In this document: in pieces, positions 25,622 through 41,400 of the stretch
Numbering within the stretch: the first letter of the stretch is position 1
Layout of the letters: each line of letters starts with the position of its first letter
Assembly (NCBI RefSeq): GCF_047948215.1
Contig: NC_134461.1
Location: 90,106,245-90,170,244 of the forward strand
Reading direction: 5' to 3'
Length of the DNA: 64,000 nucleotides
From: Lycorma delicatula
Taxonomy: Eukaryota > Arthropoda > Insecta > Hemiptera > Fulgoridae
Notes under the pieces: model-generated
Database searches by the model: none
What the model was told of the DNA's origin: nothing
Seen by the model: the letters and a program-made list of their open reading frames with translations, nothing else
Made by a program: the position numbers and the translations under genes

Positions 25622-28600
25622 TGAACAACAGACTCCAGAAAAGGTATTATGTTGTTTCAGATGGCATAGCAAACAAATGTATAAGTACACTAACAAGAGT
25701 GCATAATAGCATTATGCACTCATTATGCATTAATAATTCAGCAGTACATTTTTATTCAACACATATAATATCAGTGTTATAATAAGCCAAAGTAAATAGA
25801 ACTCTCAATATATTCCTAACCTAGAGCAGCAATTTTTCTTATTTTTCACCCTCTTAATAAATATTACAAGTGTTTTTACCATTTTACAATTTGTCTCAAG
25901 GGAAGAAATAACCATTTTTAAAAACTATTCAAACTCCAAAAAATTGAAAGAATATCTCACTCTACTTCAAGATTATTATATAGCAGATTACAGAAGCAAC
26001 ATAAATCTAAAACAATTGACATAAAAAAATACTCAAAGCTTTATTACACAGTATAAATATTTTACGTAAAAACAGATTTACATATAATTAAATTCTAAAT
26101 TATATCATTTTTTAAACAATTAAAATAAGATGTGGGGGTTATAAAACCAGTCTACCAATGTACAAAGTATATTACTAAACATGATCCTGAAAATTAGAAG
26201 GAAATCGCTTAAAATATTTATACAGAGCTTAGCACTTGATAAAAAGCACCATATGATCATTATAAAGTGACGTTATAGAAAACCCGCTAAAAACTAGGAG
26301 TTGGTAATGTTTGAAATTATGAGGTCTGATGAAAATGTAAAAAACAAAGAAATGTATAGGTAAGATAATATAATTCAAAAAAGGAGATAAATACCCAGGT
26401 TATTAACCTGTTTTTAGAATGAAATGTTAAGTATAGTTATCAAGATAGGGTATTGTTTTGATAAGCCTAGTAAGCCGTGGCCCAGCGTGCCACAATTTCA
26501 TAGCAAAATTTTTGTTTGAAGTGGAATATTTTGCGCCGTAAAATATTTTGTACTTCTATTGTTAGTTCTTACATTACACTTTGAGGAAAGAACTTATTGG
26601 TAAGAAAAAATAAATTTTTCCAATATTTTTTCTCACTTTTTTTAATAGAAAATCAAAAGACGTAAAAAGATAATTTCTTTTAACTTAAAGACTTTTTCAA
26701 CTTCCTGTTTTATCTTTCATAGCCTCCGGCAAGAGATGCATAGAAGCATGTACACAAGCGTTTCTTGGCATTTCTATTATATGCATCTGTCAAGTATTAT
26801 GAAATTTGTTTTTTAATATGAAATCCACTTTTACTAGACTGAAAACAAGAATTTTTTTATTTCCAGTGATTATTAATTAACCTGAATTCCTTTAAATAAT
26901 TATATGCAACATAATCAAGAAATTTAAATAAACATTATGACCTAACAAGACTGACTGAAATTTATAAAAAATTATTTATAGAAGTGACCAAGGTAATCAA
27001 GCAACAGAAATTAAAAAAATATATATTCCAAAACTCTGGGCTTACACAGCTGCTATAATTTTGGATTTAGCAACACAAATAATGTAAATCCACCTCTGCA
27101 CCAAAGGACCCGTAAAATAACATTAGAGGAATGATTAAAAGATAATTCTCAAGTGCAATTCAAATCATAAAAAAAACATAAAAAAACATTCAAAAATACT
27201 GCTTCTCTTTTTAGGTCTTAATTTTTTTCAGACTGATGTTAATATCTTTTTATTTATTTATCTTTTTGTAAAAAAAATGTCCTTTTACTTTTTTGAGATA
27301 CCTTCTACATCAATAAACAATAATCTGACATTAATAGATTCAATACAAATAGTAAAACAAACAAAATTACTATGATCAAATATTGGCAATTTACACGAAA
27401 CCAAGAATTATTCTTTTTTATTATTATTATTATTAGGTATGCAATCTTATGAGATAATTATACATGGAATATAACATGAGATATATTACCATGAAAATAA
27501 TCATGGTGCAATTTTCTACAATAGTTGGAATTGACAAATAATTAATACAAGTAGTTTAATATTAAATATTTATTCTTAAGAAAAAAAAAAAATAATATTG
27601 AATTTCAGTTAAATGTAGTAAACAAACACCAATTTTACGTAACCCTTTGGAGATCATAGATGATAAATCAGTGATCTTAAAATATTCATAAATATGCAGC
27701 AGTATGTCAACTGTAAAACATGTGAAAAAGACCAGACAATGGAAACACTTTCATTGGTATATGACCTTTTGTAACAAAATATATTAAACATTTAATTAAT
27801 GTAAAAGTAATTTCCCATTTTTATTGTACTAGGAAGCCATGTTGTAATTTGTGATCTGCTATTCATCTGCTGGATTATTCAGCTCATTAGCCTTCATTGT
27901 TTTGAATGAATTTGTTTTGTGTTTTACAAAATTTATGTTTAGGATGATTAGAAATATGTTTTTATTGTTCATAGTTTTTTAAGGATTTTTCTTTAATTTT
28001 TTAAATTCATTTTCCAATCTTTTATAATAAATTTTTTGTCAAAGTTGAAAACTTTGACAAAAAGTAACATCAGAAATCAATATATGAGACTCGGCTAATA
28101 AATTTTGCATACTAGTATGCTAGTATGAGTTGGGTGTGGCAGCACATGATAGCTAAAATCCTCCTCTACAAACCTGCAATAATGCGTTGAAATCCATTTA
28201 CCGCTTTGTTTTAAGTAGCAGTTAAAATGTCAAGTATTATGTCAACACAGTTGAAACATTGTGCAGTGATTGAATTTTTAACAGCAGATAATGTGAATCC
28301 TATGAATATTTTTCATAATTTAAAAGCGGTTTATGGTAGTGAAACTGTTGACAGGAGTACTGTGAATAGGTAGGTGTTGAAATTTTGTGAATGTGAAGCT
28401 GGTAAAGTGACAATTGAGGACACACCTCGCAGCAAATGACCAGTTTCTGTGACTGATGAGAAACATCAAAAGGAGGTGGATGATTTGCTTCTAAGTGACC
28501 AACGAATCACCCAGCAACACATCGCTATTCAGTTAGGCATATCTAAAGAACAAGTAAGCCATATTATCAAACAATTGGACTACCATAAAATCTGTGCATG

Positions 28601-31600
28601 ATGGGTACTGCACAAACTCTCTGATGGCTCTCTGCAAGCTGAAGTTTGAGCCTATTCCACATCCACCATACTTGCCAGATTTGGCTCTGTGCGACTTCCA
28701 ATTCTGCCCTCATCTCAAGAGGGATCTCAAAGGTAATCATTACACTACCGATGATAAGGTGAAGGAAGCTGTGGCCACTTGGATCTGAGAAAGACCACCA
28801 GAATTTTTCAGTGACAGAATGCAAAAACTTGTCACATGTTGGGAGAAGCGTATCAGTGTAAACGGGGATTATATTGAAAAATAAATACTGCATTTTGCAG
28901 CTAAGGTATTGTACTTTTATTCATTTTTTTATTTCACTCCAATATCTCTTTTCAATCTCATGCTATGCACATACGTGCAAAATTTATCAGCCGACTCTCA
29001 TACTATACCTTAACTTAACCCAAAATTCTTCAGCTAACTGTATGTTATACAATAAACCATTACAATACAAACTCTTTATTAACTCAACTAATTGATTAAA
29101 GTAACATTTACATAGGTTTATCCTATGTTCATTAACATAAATACCCACTGTAATATAATTCACTTCAAATTCGGCACCGACTTCAAAAAAGTATACATAC
29201 CTTCTAGTATTACTGATATTTTTTTAAGGCTTTGTTTATCTGCTTTAGTAATGATTACATTACTTCAATGTTATATTTTATGACGTTATTTTAAAATCAA
29301 AAAGTAGTAGGTATATTTATAGCAAAAAAAAAATCTGATGTGGACAACACATGACTTCCTTGTACACCTATTAAATTACATTTACAATTTCTTTTTTTTA
29401 ATGAAAAGTACATAAAATTTTGTTTCATTGAAAATTTCTGATATTTTTTAATATATATTTTTTTTTAATTGAATTATTATTCATTGTAAAAGTTTTTTTT
29501 ACAATGTGAGGTTAATAATTATTAATAAATCAATGTATTAAAAAAAATTTAAAAAAGGAGATGAAGTCTGATTAGACCAATGTGCCTTCCCCTAAGATCC
29601 AAATAATTCATTAAAATATTTTTGGCTATAACTCTGGAACCATGAAAATAAGTACAACTTACGATATATTATTGAAAAACTCTTAATGAGAGCTTATTAT
29701 TGCAGTTAATAAAAAGTCCAAAATCCAAAAAAATTTGGATTTTGGGCTTTTTGGATAGTTTAGGTTCAGTCAATTGCAATCAAAAGGGGAGGTGCACAAC
29801 TACATGTTACAACAGTCCTAAATCCAAAATTTCAACATCCTACAGCTAATAGATTTTGAGTTATGCAACATACATACGTACGTACATACAGACATCACGC
29901 CAAAACTAGTCAAAATTGACTTTACTTCAAACAAGGAAGGAAAAATCTATTAACAGTCAATTTTTTAGAAATATCTTTATTTTTCCATTTTTCTTCAATG
30001 TTTATAAAATTTGTCACATTAACCTGGTCTTTTTTAGAATGCCAACCAATGTAGCATATATACTACTCTTTATAGACAAAGGAAAACCATCCAGTCACCA
30101 AAGGATTAACAGTGAAAATATGTACACTATCAATTATGAATATTAGCATTTATGATACACAAAGCATATATTATATATAAATTTTTAAAAAAATTTAAGA
30201 TTTTAGTTAACAGAAATAAAACCAAACAAAAAAGAAACCACCAATAAATAAATAAACAAACAATAAAATAAAATAAAAATATACATTAAACAGCTAAATA
30301 AAAACATAACATGCACATAAATTAATAAAAAAATAAGTAAATATATTAATTAATTGATACTGAAGAAAGAATAACAAGTGAAGAAAAAAATGTAAATAAA
30401 AAGAAATAATGTAAATAAACATTTAGTGACAATTGAAAAAATATTAAAACTTACAATGCATTCCTGAACGCAGTGGACATGCAGGAGCATCATCAGCACA
30501 TGCAGTTTAATGTGCATAAAGAACATAAAACAAACTAAATTTTAAAAAAGAGAAATTTTTTAAGTTACCTTAACATTTTTCATAAGGTAGCAGGATTTGT
30601 GAATAATATGTAAAAAATTTTATAAAAAAAATTAAAATTTAATAAACTTTAAATAAAATACTTTACTGTATCATTTTCATTAACAAATTAAATATTTTTC
30701 AATAGTTTTTCAGCTATTATAATGAAATTTTAAAATAAGTAATTGACTAGTAATTAAACTAATAGTAAGATATAAACTCACATTTACAAATTTATTACCA
30801 TAATTTATTACATAATCTTCAATTCAACAGAATTTAAAAATATCTTAAATGTTAATTCATTCAAGAGTTATTTATGAAGTGATTATAACTGTTTAAAACA
30901 ACAACACATCATTTAATAATAGAAATAAATTTGTATAAATCAGCTTAGCTTAAGTATCAAAGCAGTCAGAAATTTTTACACAGACAGACAGTAAAATATT
31001 ATAGCCTAGACATAAACATATGGTAAGTATTTCAAGTACTTTGTACTTTACACATTTGGTCAAAAAAGAATAATGCTATATTCAAACAAGAGTATAGTTA
31101 TATTTGACAATGCACATGCAGTTCCTACAAACATTGGTAGCATTTGTTTTACTTAGTGAATTTAACTTTAAGAAGGTAAAAGAATGAATTAGGAAGAAAG
31201 ATGAATTTAAAAAGGAAGGAAAGAGTAAAACAATCAGTTTGTATTACTGCCATTGCTTGATGATGAATCAGCATTCGGGATACAGGATTAGAGAACAAAG
31301 TAGGTTTGATGATGTGATAGAATACCACTACTGCATTGAAAGCTGACAAGACAATTAGCTTAAATATCAGAAAAGTGATTTAACAAAAAACTGATGTGTA
31401 AGGAGAACTTATGAAGGGTACAAATGAGGAGGATCAGAAAGGCAAAGGAGAAATGAAACTGTATGTTCAGCTGAAACAAAGGAAATATGAAAGTCATAAG
31501 AATGTATTTAAAAGAATTCTGAACCTATATCAAGTAAAATATCAATATACTGAAAAAAAAGTCATAATTGTAAAGTTTCACAACATATTATACAGTAAAC

Positions 31601-33965
31601 TCCATTTATAAATTCAAAATTAGTGGTAACAGAAAATAAAGTTAATCACCATTTTATGCACTCAGGATATGAGGACAGTAGTTACTGAGTCTGTGCTATT
31701 GGTATGAAAATTGGTAATAAGTAACAACTGCATTATTCAGAAAGAAACAATGTTTCTAATTATATGTTGAGTTCATTAACTATTGAACAAATATTACAAT
31801 TAATATTGAATTAATAAGCTAGAATTTCAGTGGAGGCTGAACTGTTTATAATTCTGGGAATAGGTGAGTTTCTCCTTTAAAAACCTGAACTTGTACTCAG
31901 AAGACAGTTGTTAAATTTCTACAGAAAAAACAATCTCTATTGTATCATACACTTTATTGTTTACAGTTTTTTAGGGATTTTTGTTTAATTTTTACTTTAT
32001 TTTTTTATTTTCATTTTTCAATCTCATATAATATATAAAGTAACATCAGAAATTCCTATCCTTTCCTCCTAATTTTGCTTCTGTGGCTATATGTTCGACC
32101 ATGGTAAGGGCAAGGTGAGCAGAGCTATCATCTGACTATGCCCTATATTAAGGATATCTATAAAGTACCCTTTTTTTGATCCAGGAGGGTTGTCTGTGTA
32201 CTGATTCAGATATTCTGTTTCCTGTCTGACAGCTGCATAACAAATAAATCTATTAACTGAAATGCTTGTTAAGTAGAGCTAGGTTTCTTAACCACTCCAA
32301 AAATGTAAACACAAAACTGGTATAAAACAGTGCATGAATAATCTTTCATTCAACTTATAAATAAATTTATTCAGTTCCATTAGATGTGTATTTGTGTAAT
32401 AACAAAACAAATGGAAAGGCAGCTATTACAACAAAGTTTATATTATATTCACAATTTACCATCCATAGATATTAACAAACCTTTATACAAGAATAAACAC
32501 AGAATAATAATTTCACTGTACATGGTTTTAAAAAAAAATATTATGTAAAAAATGTTATAATGTATAACTAAATAAGAAATTATTGGAGACAATAACAAAT
32601 AAAAATATCCATATTATTAAGTCAGTATAGGAAGATGCAATATGAAGTTATGTATGAACAAAGAGAGAAGATTATGAAAAAAGATGATTGTTGTAAAACA
32701 ATGAAGGATTGGAATGTTATGGTAGAGAAGTAAGAAAAGACCAAATATTGAAAAACTAGTGAGGCTGGGTTACATGTAGTAAAGAAGTGTTTTGGCTTTT
32801 GTTTTATAAGAAAAATAAAATGTGCATAATGAATGCTCTGTTTAATAACCATAAAAGAAGACTAGAAACAGAAATCACTAAGAGATGAAATCAGATGTCA
32901 AAAACACAATTTCAAAATAAATATTCAGATATGCAATTAAAAAGTCACACAGACTGTTACGAGCCGACACAAGTAGGGATCAAACATTTCTAGAAGCAAA
33001 AATAAAAGTGGTACTGAAGAGATATAAAGGAACAAAAATAATATATAGATGGAATCTGCAAAAAAATAATTAAAAAAGAGATAACAGCAGAGAAATGGCT
33101 TAAGTTATGAAGGAAGAAATACAAAAGACAAGAGTACAAATAAATTGTGGGTGGGTATGAGATATACCATAGAAACAGCAGCAGAACAAACAATTGGATT
33201 CATTAAGGGAACAAGAATAAAGAAGTCATCAGGATACGAAAATAGGAAGAATGAAGATGGTAAGAAGCTCTACGTAAAATTAAGTAATGAATGAAGAAAT
33301 CAAGAGACACAAAAAACAAAGAAGAAATGGCTTCTAAATGAATCCTCAGAAAATTTAGAAACAAAAATTGGAAAATTATTTAAAAAAGTAAAAAAATCAT
33401 ATAAATAAATGAAGGAAGAGTACAGGCACTAAAAAAAATGCCTGTAGAGATACTTAAAAGGTCTGTTATTTAAAAGGTGGAAGGAATACATGTTGGGGGG
33501 GGGGCTATACCAATCCAACACAAAGCCAAATGATTTCTTAACAGAGTACCAAAATGAAATGGAATATGATTAAGTATGAGAAACAATCCAAAATCATCAA
33601 AAGCAATACAACCAATAGAAGGTATGAAGAATGCTAAAGCTGTGGCGATAGATGAGGTGCTGATAGAAGTGATTAAAATCATTGAAAAAGGATTGCAAGA
33701 GGTATTGAAATGGTGTATTTGATCTACAATAGTAGGACTGGGGAGAGGATTTTCTTAAAACAATCATAATTTCAATCTCCATAAAGGATGGTGCAGTGAA
33801 GTATAAAGATCATTAAACAATTATTTTATTTCACATTCAACAAATATTCTTAAAAATATTTTGAACTAAACTCTTTAAGTATGAGTTTAGGATGGAAAGA
33901 GACACAAAGGATATGATTGGCCAAATTATGGACTCTCATCATTAGTTCTTAATAAATATATATAT

Positions 33966-34035
<70 letters not shown>

Positions 34036-37000
34036 GAGAGAGAGAGAGAGTGAGAGAGAGAGAGAGAGTGAGAGAGAATGTGTGTCTTAGAGGGATTAAG
34101 GGAGAAAATATGCATTTTAAGCCTGAAGTTTCTCTTACAAACCACAAAAAACCTAAACTGACTAAGATGCAGTTTCTAAATAAAAATTATACTATTCTAA
34201 TTAGAATGCATGTTTTATATAACACATCTGGATTCAGTTTAATTCATTTTCAGTATAATAGTATCCTAATTTGATAGGCAGAGAAGAACGTTAAAAACAG
34301 AAATCACTTTACCAAAAACAAGGTCTTATTAAAGGAAATGATTTCATAAAGAAAATAATTAATGAAAATTAAAGAAAAATCTTATATGAAAAAACAAATT
34401 CTCAAAATTGTGAATTAATAAATTTTTCATGACATTTTAAAACAGCCAATTTAAAAAATAAATTCTTATGGAAAAAATTAGGTTGCCAAGGATGGATCTT
34501 ATGAAAATGTTTGGAATTGTACTTTTAAACACAAGTAATCCTTAAGTTGTATTCAATACAAACTGCCATTTATTTTTAGGCTAATTATCAATATAAACAA
34601 AGCATCCAACATTAATACCCTCTGGATACCTTATCATAAAAAATCTGATGTGGATACACAAGACTTCCTTGTACACGTATTAAATTACATATACACATTT
34701 TAAAAAAATGAAAGTACATAAAATGTTATTTCATTAAAAACTTCTAATATTTTATCATACATATATTTTTTTATTGTTATTATTGAATTATTATTTATCG
34801 TAAACATTTTTTTACAGTCGGAGGTTAATAATTATTAATAAATCAATATATTTAAATTTAAAAAAAAGATGTGAAGTCAGATTTGAACCGATGTTCCATT
34901 TAAGATCCAAATATTTCATTAATTATAATTTTATTTGGCTATAACTCAGGAACCAATGAAAATAAGTACCACTTATGATATATCATTGAAAAGCTCTCAG
35001 TGAGGGTTTATTACCACAGTTAAGAAAAAGTCCAAAATCTAAATTTTTTGAATTTTGGGCTTTTTTGGACCAGTCGATTGCAATCAAAAGGGGAGGTGCA
35101 CAACTATATGTTATAACAGTCCTAAATCCAAAATTTAAACATCCTGCAGCTAATCACTTTTTTGTCAAGACATATATATTTTTGTCAAGACATGACATCT
35201 GTACATACGTACAGATGTCATGTCAAAACTAGTCAAAATGGATTCAGGGATGGTCAATATTTTTGTTGAAATCTGAAAACCAAACTTTTTTGTGATCACA
35301 ATACATCCATACAAGGAAGTAAAAATTGGTAATGAAAACAGAAAACATCCTATCCTTTGTAGTTTCAGTATCCCTTTACATTCTACAACTAGTACCAAAT
35401 TACCTTTTTTACAACTTCTAAATCTTAAAAAGGATGTACAATTATGTTATTTTGCCCAAGGCCAGAGTATTTTTTTTTTTTTTGGGACTAGTAAAAATGA
35501 ATTTATTTATTTTTCAGGTATAAAATACCAACAAAGAAACTGTTTAGGTATACATGGTCACAAGCATACGTAAATATTCAAGCATGCATTCACAAGTATA
35601 AAAGAACCTTTAAATGAGTATTTCATTCAGTAATTAGCAATTTCTAATTCAGAAATTTTGTAGGAAAATTTATTCAACTTTTATAACAGAGTTCATTTTT
35701 AAAAAGCATAATACTGTATTATTATATTATTAAAAATTTGTCTATTAAAATGTAAAAAATCGAATTTTTAAATAAAAAAGGATTAATTAACTTTTATTTT
35801 TTTTTTAAATAACATATTAATATTACATTAATTAATTAATTATTTCTTTAAAGATTATTTAATATATTAATTAAATAACAATCACTCATAAAAATTTAAT
35901 TTAATTTATTTATTTTGTTTTATTTTGGGTAATGTTATCCATCAATTTCATATTTAAATACCCTCAAACACAAGCATTAAATACCTATATTCTGTTAATT
36001 CTGTAGATTTTGCGAGGTATGTTGTACATATATGAGAAAATTTATTAACAAAAACTTAACTAATAAACATGGAAATTTTAAATTAAAATAATGCTGTAAT
36101 TAAATTTTCTTTAAAAACATATTTGTAATATACAATTAAGTTAAAGGCACAATATGAAATAAATACTACAAAATTAAAAAAAAGTAAAATTTAATTTGCT
36201 GAAAGAAATATATTCAAAAAAGCAGTGACCTTGAAAGCAACAATATAACAAAAGATAATTTTATGAAAACAAGAACTGAGTAGTCATCAATGTTAAGCAA
36301 AAAAAGAAAGCAAGTAATGAAAATAAAAAACAGAAATAAAACAATGACAGAATAAAAGAAGAAAAAACTAAACTTAACATGCATTAATACTAATTGGATC
36401 AAATGAATAATGCTTAAGTAAACTAAAAAAATATAACTAATGATGAAAAAAAAATTAAATATATATATATAAAGGAAAAACAAATAATACAGTTAATTTT
36501 CAGAATATCACATGAATAAAATAATGAAAACCAAAGAATATCAAGAGTAATTTAAATCAGTAGAAATTATAGCAAAAAGAAATAAAGAAAAACTACTGAA
36601 TTTAAACTAAATATGAGGTTTGATAAAAAATGTGGAATTTTTAAATTTTCCATGCTGTTTAAAGTCCGTCACTTTTTTTTTTATTTTACTACATTAGTAA
36701 ACTTATCCCTAACATATGTTTACATTGGTAGCCATATTGGATTCTTAGTTTATTGTTGGCTGTCAGTCAGATTTTTAAAAAGAGGAAAAGATGGAACAAA
36801 GAATTTCCATTAAATTTTGCTTTACGAATGGAATAAAGTGCAGCACTGCATAGGAAATGTTGAATGTTGCTTTTGGTGATTCTTCTATAAATAAAGCAAC
36901 ATTTACTACAACACTTCCAAGAGAGCCGTTTATGTTCCAGCACATCAACAACTGACAACAATGTCGAAAATGTAATGAAAAGGATTACGGACAATCGCCA

Positions 37001-38431
37001 AATCACTATCATAGAGTCAATAAGGATTACTAACTGGAAGTTTGCATAAAGCAATTCGAAGAAAACTTTCAGATTTGTGGTGAAACAATTCATAGGAATT
37101 GCACCACAATAATGGATCTGCTCACACTTCACTGCTTGTTTGTGAATTTTTGGCCAAAAACACCACTGTTATGATGCCAGAGCCTCCATAATTGCCAAAC
37201 ATGGCCCTCTGTGATTTATTCCTATTCCCCAAGATGAAAAGAACCATGAAAGACATTTTTGCCATGAAAGACATTTTTATCTCTTCAAGAGATAAAGAGA
37301 TAAAGGCAGAATCGCTGAAGGAGTGAAACACCACACTGGAAATTGCATTCCACAGGTACTTCAAAGATTGGGACAAATGTATTATATCTGAAAAGAATTA
37401 CTCTGAAGGTGGGAAAAACTATACTGATAAATAAATAAAGATTTTTTGAGAAAAACTAAAATTCCATGTATTTTTTTATCACACCTCATACTATAAAATG
37501 AATTTGTGATTTTACATATATCTAATAATATTGTTTTCAAAACAATAATAAAGTTTTATAGTAACTTTATAAATATCCCCTTTATAAAATATCGTGTCAT
37601 AAAAAAGAATGTCTAAAATTTAAATTAATAAAACATGAACAGATTTAACATGGTATAAAATATAATTACCATAAATAATTGCAATAATGGTATATTTAAG
37701 GTTTTTTCCTTTTTAAATTTAGAATTCCAAGAGAAAATATCCAATACATCTACTTAATAACCAATAGCTTTAATAACCAATAATCATAACATGTATTTCA
37801 ACATAAAAATTACTTAAAACAGAACTATCTTCAAATTTCAAAACAAAACCCAGCAAATAGTCAGTGAGAAAGAAAAAATTATTGATACCTAAGGATGATA
37901 CACTACAGTTTATTATTCCATCCTGAGCTACCAGAGACAGAAAATTCTGTATATGATATAATGTAGGATAAGGGGTTCAAATATGAGATATCGCTTTTAT
38001 AAGCTTCAGCTTCCCATTCAGCTTCAAATAGTTTTGCTAAGATAATATGTTTTCACATTTTTAAGAGAAAATTTTTAAGTTACTTTCATATGGACATGTT
38101 GTAATAATTTTGTTAACTGGACAAGATAACTTAAAATTTGTATTTAAACAGAGAGAATCATTGATAAAATAATTTTTTGTTTGTTGATATTTCTATTTAG
38201 TTTGCAAATTCTTCAGTTTAATATTTACTTTATAAATTTGGAGATTTACAGAATAATATATTGCATGTAATAATGATCATGACAGATTCCCTACATCTGT
38301 ATGTTATTCTTGAAAAGTTATTAAATAACAGTTGAAGTATCCATTCTTAAAATAGGAATACTGAATTTTAAAGGCTGTGCTTGTTATCCCTAAATGTTAA
38401 ACTTTTATTAATCAAATGCTTTGTTTCCATT

Positions 38432-38465
<34 letters not shown>

Positions 38466-41400
38466 AATTATGTAAAATTTCAGCTGCCTATACTCAGGAA
38501 ATGAAAGAATCAGTGAGGGTTTTCTCACTTAAATTTTTAATCAATTTTTTTCTGGAATTGTCCTTCTTTTAACACCCTAAGAATTGTTAATCAAATAATT
38601 ATTGTTTACTCTTCCTAAACATCATTTTAGGAATAAAGTGCTACTCTTCAATTTTCAAATTATTCAGAATTAGAGATAAATTACTCAAGGTTTTTTCCAT
38701 ATAATTTGCATATATATTAAAAATCAGTAGTACATCACTGTCAAATTAAATAAAATCTCTTCTGTAATATGAAGTCGAAATATGAATCTTATTTATCCTG
38801 TGCTTTGTCTTTTTGAATACAATTTTCAGGAAGTACAAAATGCATTTTCACAGAATCTTATATGCTAAATTTTTAGTTTTTATTCTACAGAATTAAATTC
38901 ATATTTATTCTGTTTTATCTTTTAAAGGGCAGTTAAAGCAAAAAACATAAATTTTTTTCCAGAATTGTTGGAGTTACTATCGTAGTTAAATGATACCTTC
39001 CATTTAGATTAGTTCAAAAATTATACAGGAATAATGAAATCAATCATTACTCCGGCATCATCTCTTTTGGAGTGCTTTTAAAAGGAAAACTTAAGAATAT
39101 GTTTTGATAAAATTTCACATCTATAAAAAACAAACTGAAATTAAAATTTACATCAGAGCAATTCAAAAAATAATACAGAGATTAGGGAGTACAGTTTTAA
39201 TCCAGATAACCCCTTTTAAGGATGGTTTCTAGGGGAATATCTAAATTTGAAAAAAAAAAATTACTTTGAGTATTGTTGGAATTAATATTCCTGACTAATT
39301 AGTTAAAACTTAATATAATTATAATTTTCTTACTAAAAGTATGTATTGTTGTAAATGCAATACATACTTTTAATAAAGTCTAGTCCAATAGAATTATCAC
39401 CAAACTTACATAAAATCTTATAACTTAACTATCATCAGGTCCACAACTAAAAATAAAATAATAATTTGTATTTAGTTTAAGTATAGGATTAAATAGAATT
39501 TTTTATCTTTTATCAAATTATACAATTTTACAGGTCAATAAAACATTTATAGTAGAGTTAAAACTAATTCACTGATAACACCATTTAATATATAATTAAT
39601 TTTTTGCCATTTAATAACTTATAAACTTAACAAAACATATTTTGATAATTGAAATATGTATAAAGATAAGTCTTTCACTTTTTAGAAGCTTAATTGTTCC
39701 AACAACTTAACTTAATTGTTCTTACTTCTCAACTGCACAGAAATCAGTATAATCCTGATGAAAATATTTACAACTTACTGACTTCTAAATAAAATGTAAT
39801 TCTTTCAGTTTTAATAAAAATTAATTCAAGTTTGACAATCTTTATTACATAATGGGCAACTAATACTGGATTTAATTGAAATGTATTTCCTCTAATTATA
39901 AACCTGATATTATATTAATCACTGGTTAACTTTATTTGTAATATCAATTGCAAAAACATTAATCTACACTTGATTCTGAATAAAGAAAGAATTACTTATA
40001 AGGCTTATCTGGAAAGTAAGTACCACTTTGTTATTAAAAAATACACGTAACTTTTAACAGAATAGTTTTAATATTATATAAAAGGGCATTTCTTTAACTA
40101 CTTTTCTGCATAATTTCCACTATTATTTGAATTTGTAATCAATTTTTTCATCCCTTCCTCAAAGAACTCTATCAGTGAAGATAAACACTGTTGTGTAGTA
40201 TATTACACAAAAATAATGACAGCAACACTGTCACAGTGCTGACCAGCAAAAGATGGCTTGAGATAGAGAAATAAATGATACTAACTCAGTGCCAAATCAT
40301 AACTATAAGGTAGGTACTTCAACTGCTTGCAGCTGTATTATTCAATCAGAATTTGAATTCACTGGCATCATGTGGATGAGCATAGTTGTAAAGCAACAAA
40401 ACACCACAACCAAGTGTGCCTCTCATCTTTTTTTGGATTGCAAGGCACAGTTTTTTTGAGAAAATCACAGAAATGTGAACCATCTATAATGTCATCTTTT
40501 AGTAACCAACAAAATCCTTTCTTATCTCAGAAGATGGTGCACATGATTTTTTGTGTTGAAATGGTGGTGTTGAGCTTCTTTTTTTTGGGAACGTTTGTGT
40601 AAGGCCATTCCATAGACTAATGTTTGGATTCTGTGGTGATGTAAGAGATCCAAGTCTTGTCACTAGTCACTATTTACCTCAAAATATTGCCACCTTCATT
40701 TTTATATCGGGTAAGAAAAGAGAGCAGAGTCTAACCGCTTGGTTTTGAAAAACTCCATTAATATTTTTGGCACCAACGAGAGCAAGTTTATGGTAGCCTA
40801 CGTTTTTTGTAATGATTTCATTCAAACTATTTGTGAAATTTCAGGAAACTCAACACATAACAAAGAAATTGTAAACCATACATTTTCTTTAATCTTATCA
40901 CCCATTTACATGATCAAACTATTGTTCACAATTGAAGGGCGCCCACTGCTTTGCTTATCATGCACAACTGCAGCCCTCATTGAACTGCTGCACCCACTTT
41001 CTAATCATTCATATAGCTTTTTCACTACAAACTTCATTAATTTGCTGAATAAGCTGATTTGATATTTCTTGTGTTTAAAAAAATCAGATAATTTTACAAT
41101 TAGTAGGATTCTCAAATGACTTGAAATTTGAATAATGTTTAATCAACTGTAAATAAATATCACTGTACTAATATTGGCATCTGTCAGAAGTCAATGAATG
41201 CATGCTCAGAGCTGCAATCACAGGGCAACAGCAGTGATTGAATTCAATCATACTTACTTTCCGGATGTGTCCCGTAGATTATACTCACAAATAAATTTAC
41301 ATGAGTTATACTTACAATTCATAATTTTATTACTAATTTATCTAATAAAGGAATTATTTACCTTAGTTACTAATCCTTGAAATCGCCTTATAATAACAGC

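Noticed and set aside
33926..34147. Leu/Ser-rich and Arg/Glu-rich open frames
   Set aside because: Translations of the (AG)n microsatellite on both strands.
40372..41062. + strand open frames of 76 and 107 codons
   Set aside because: Antisense of a mariner transposase remnant on the - strand.
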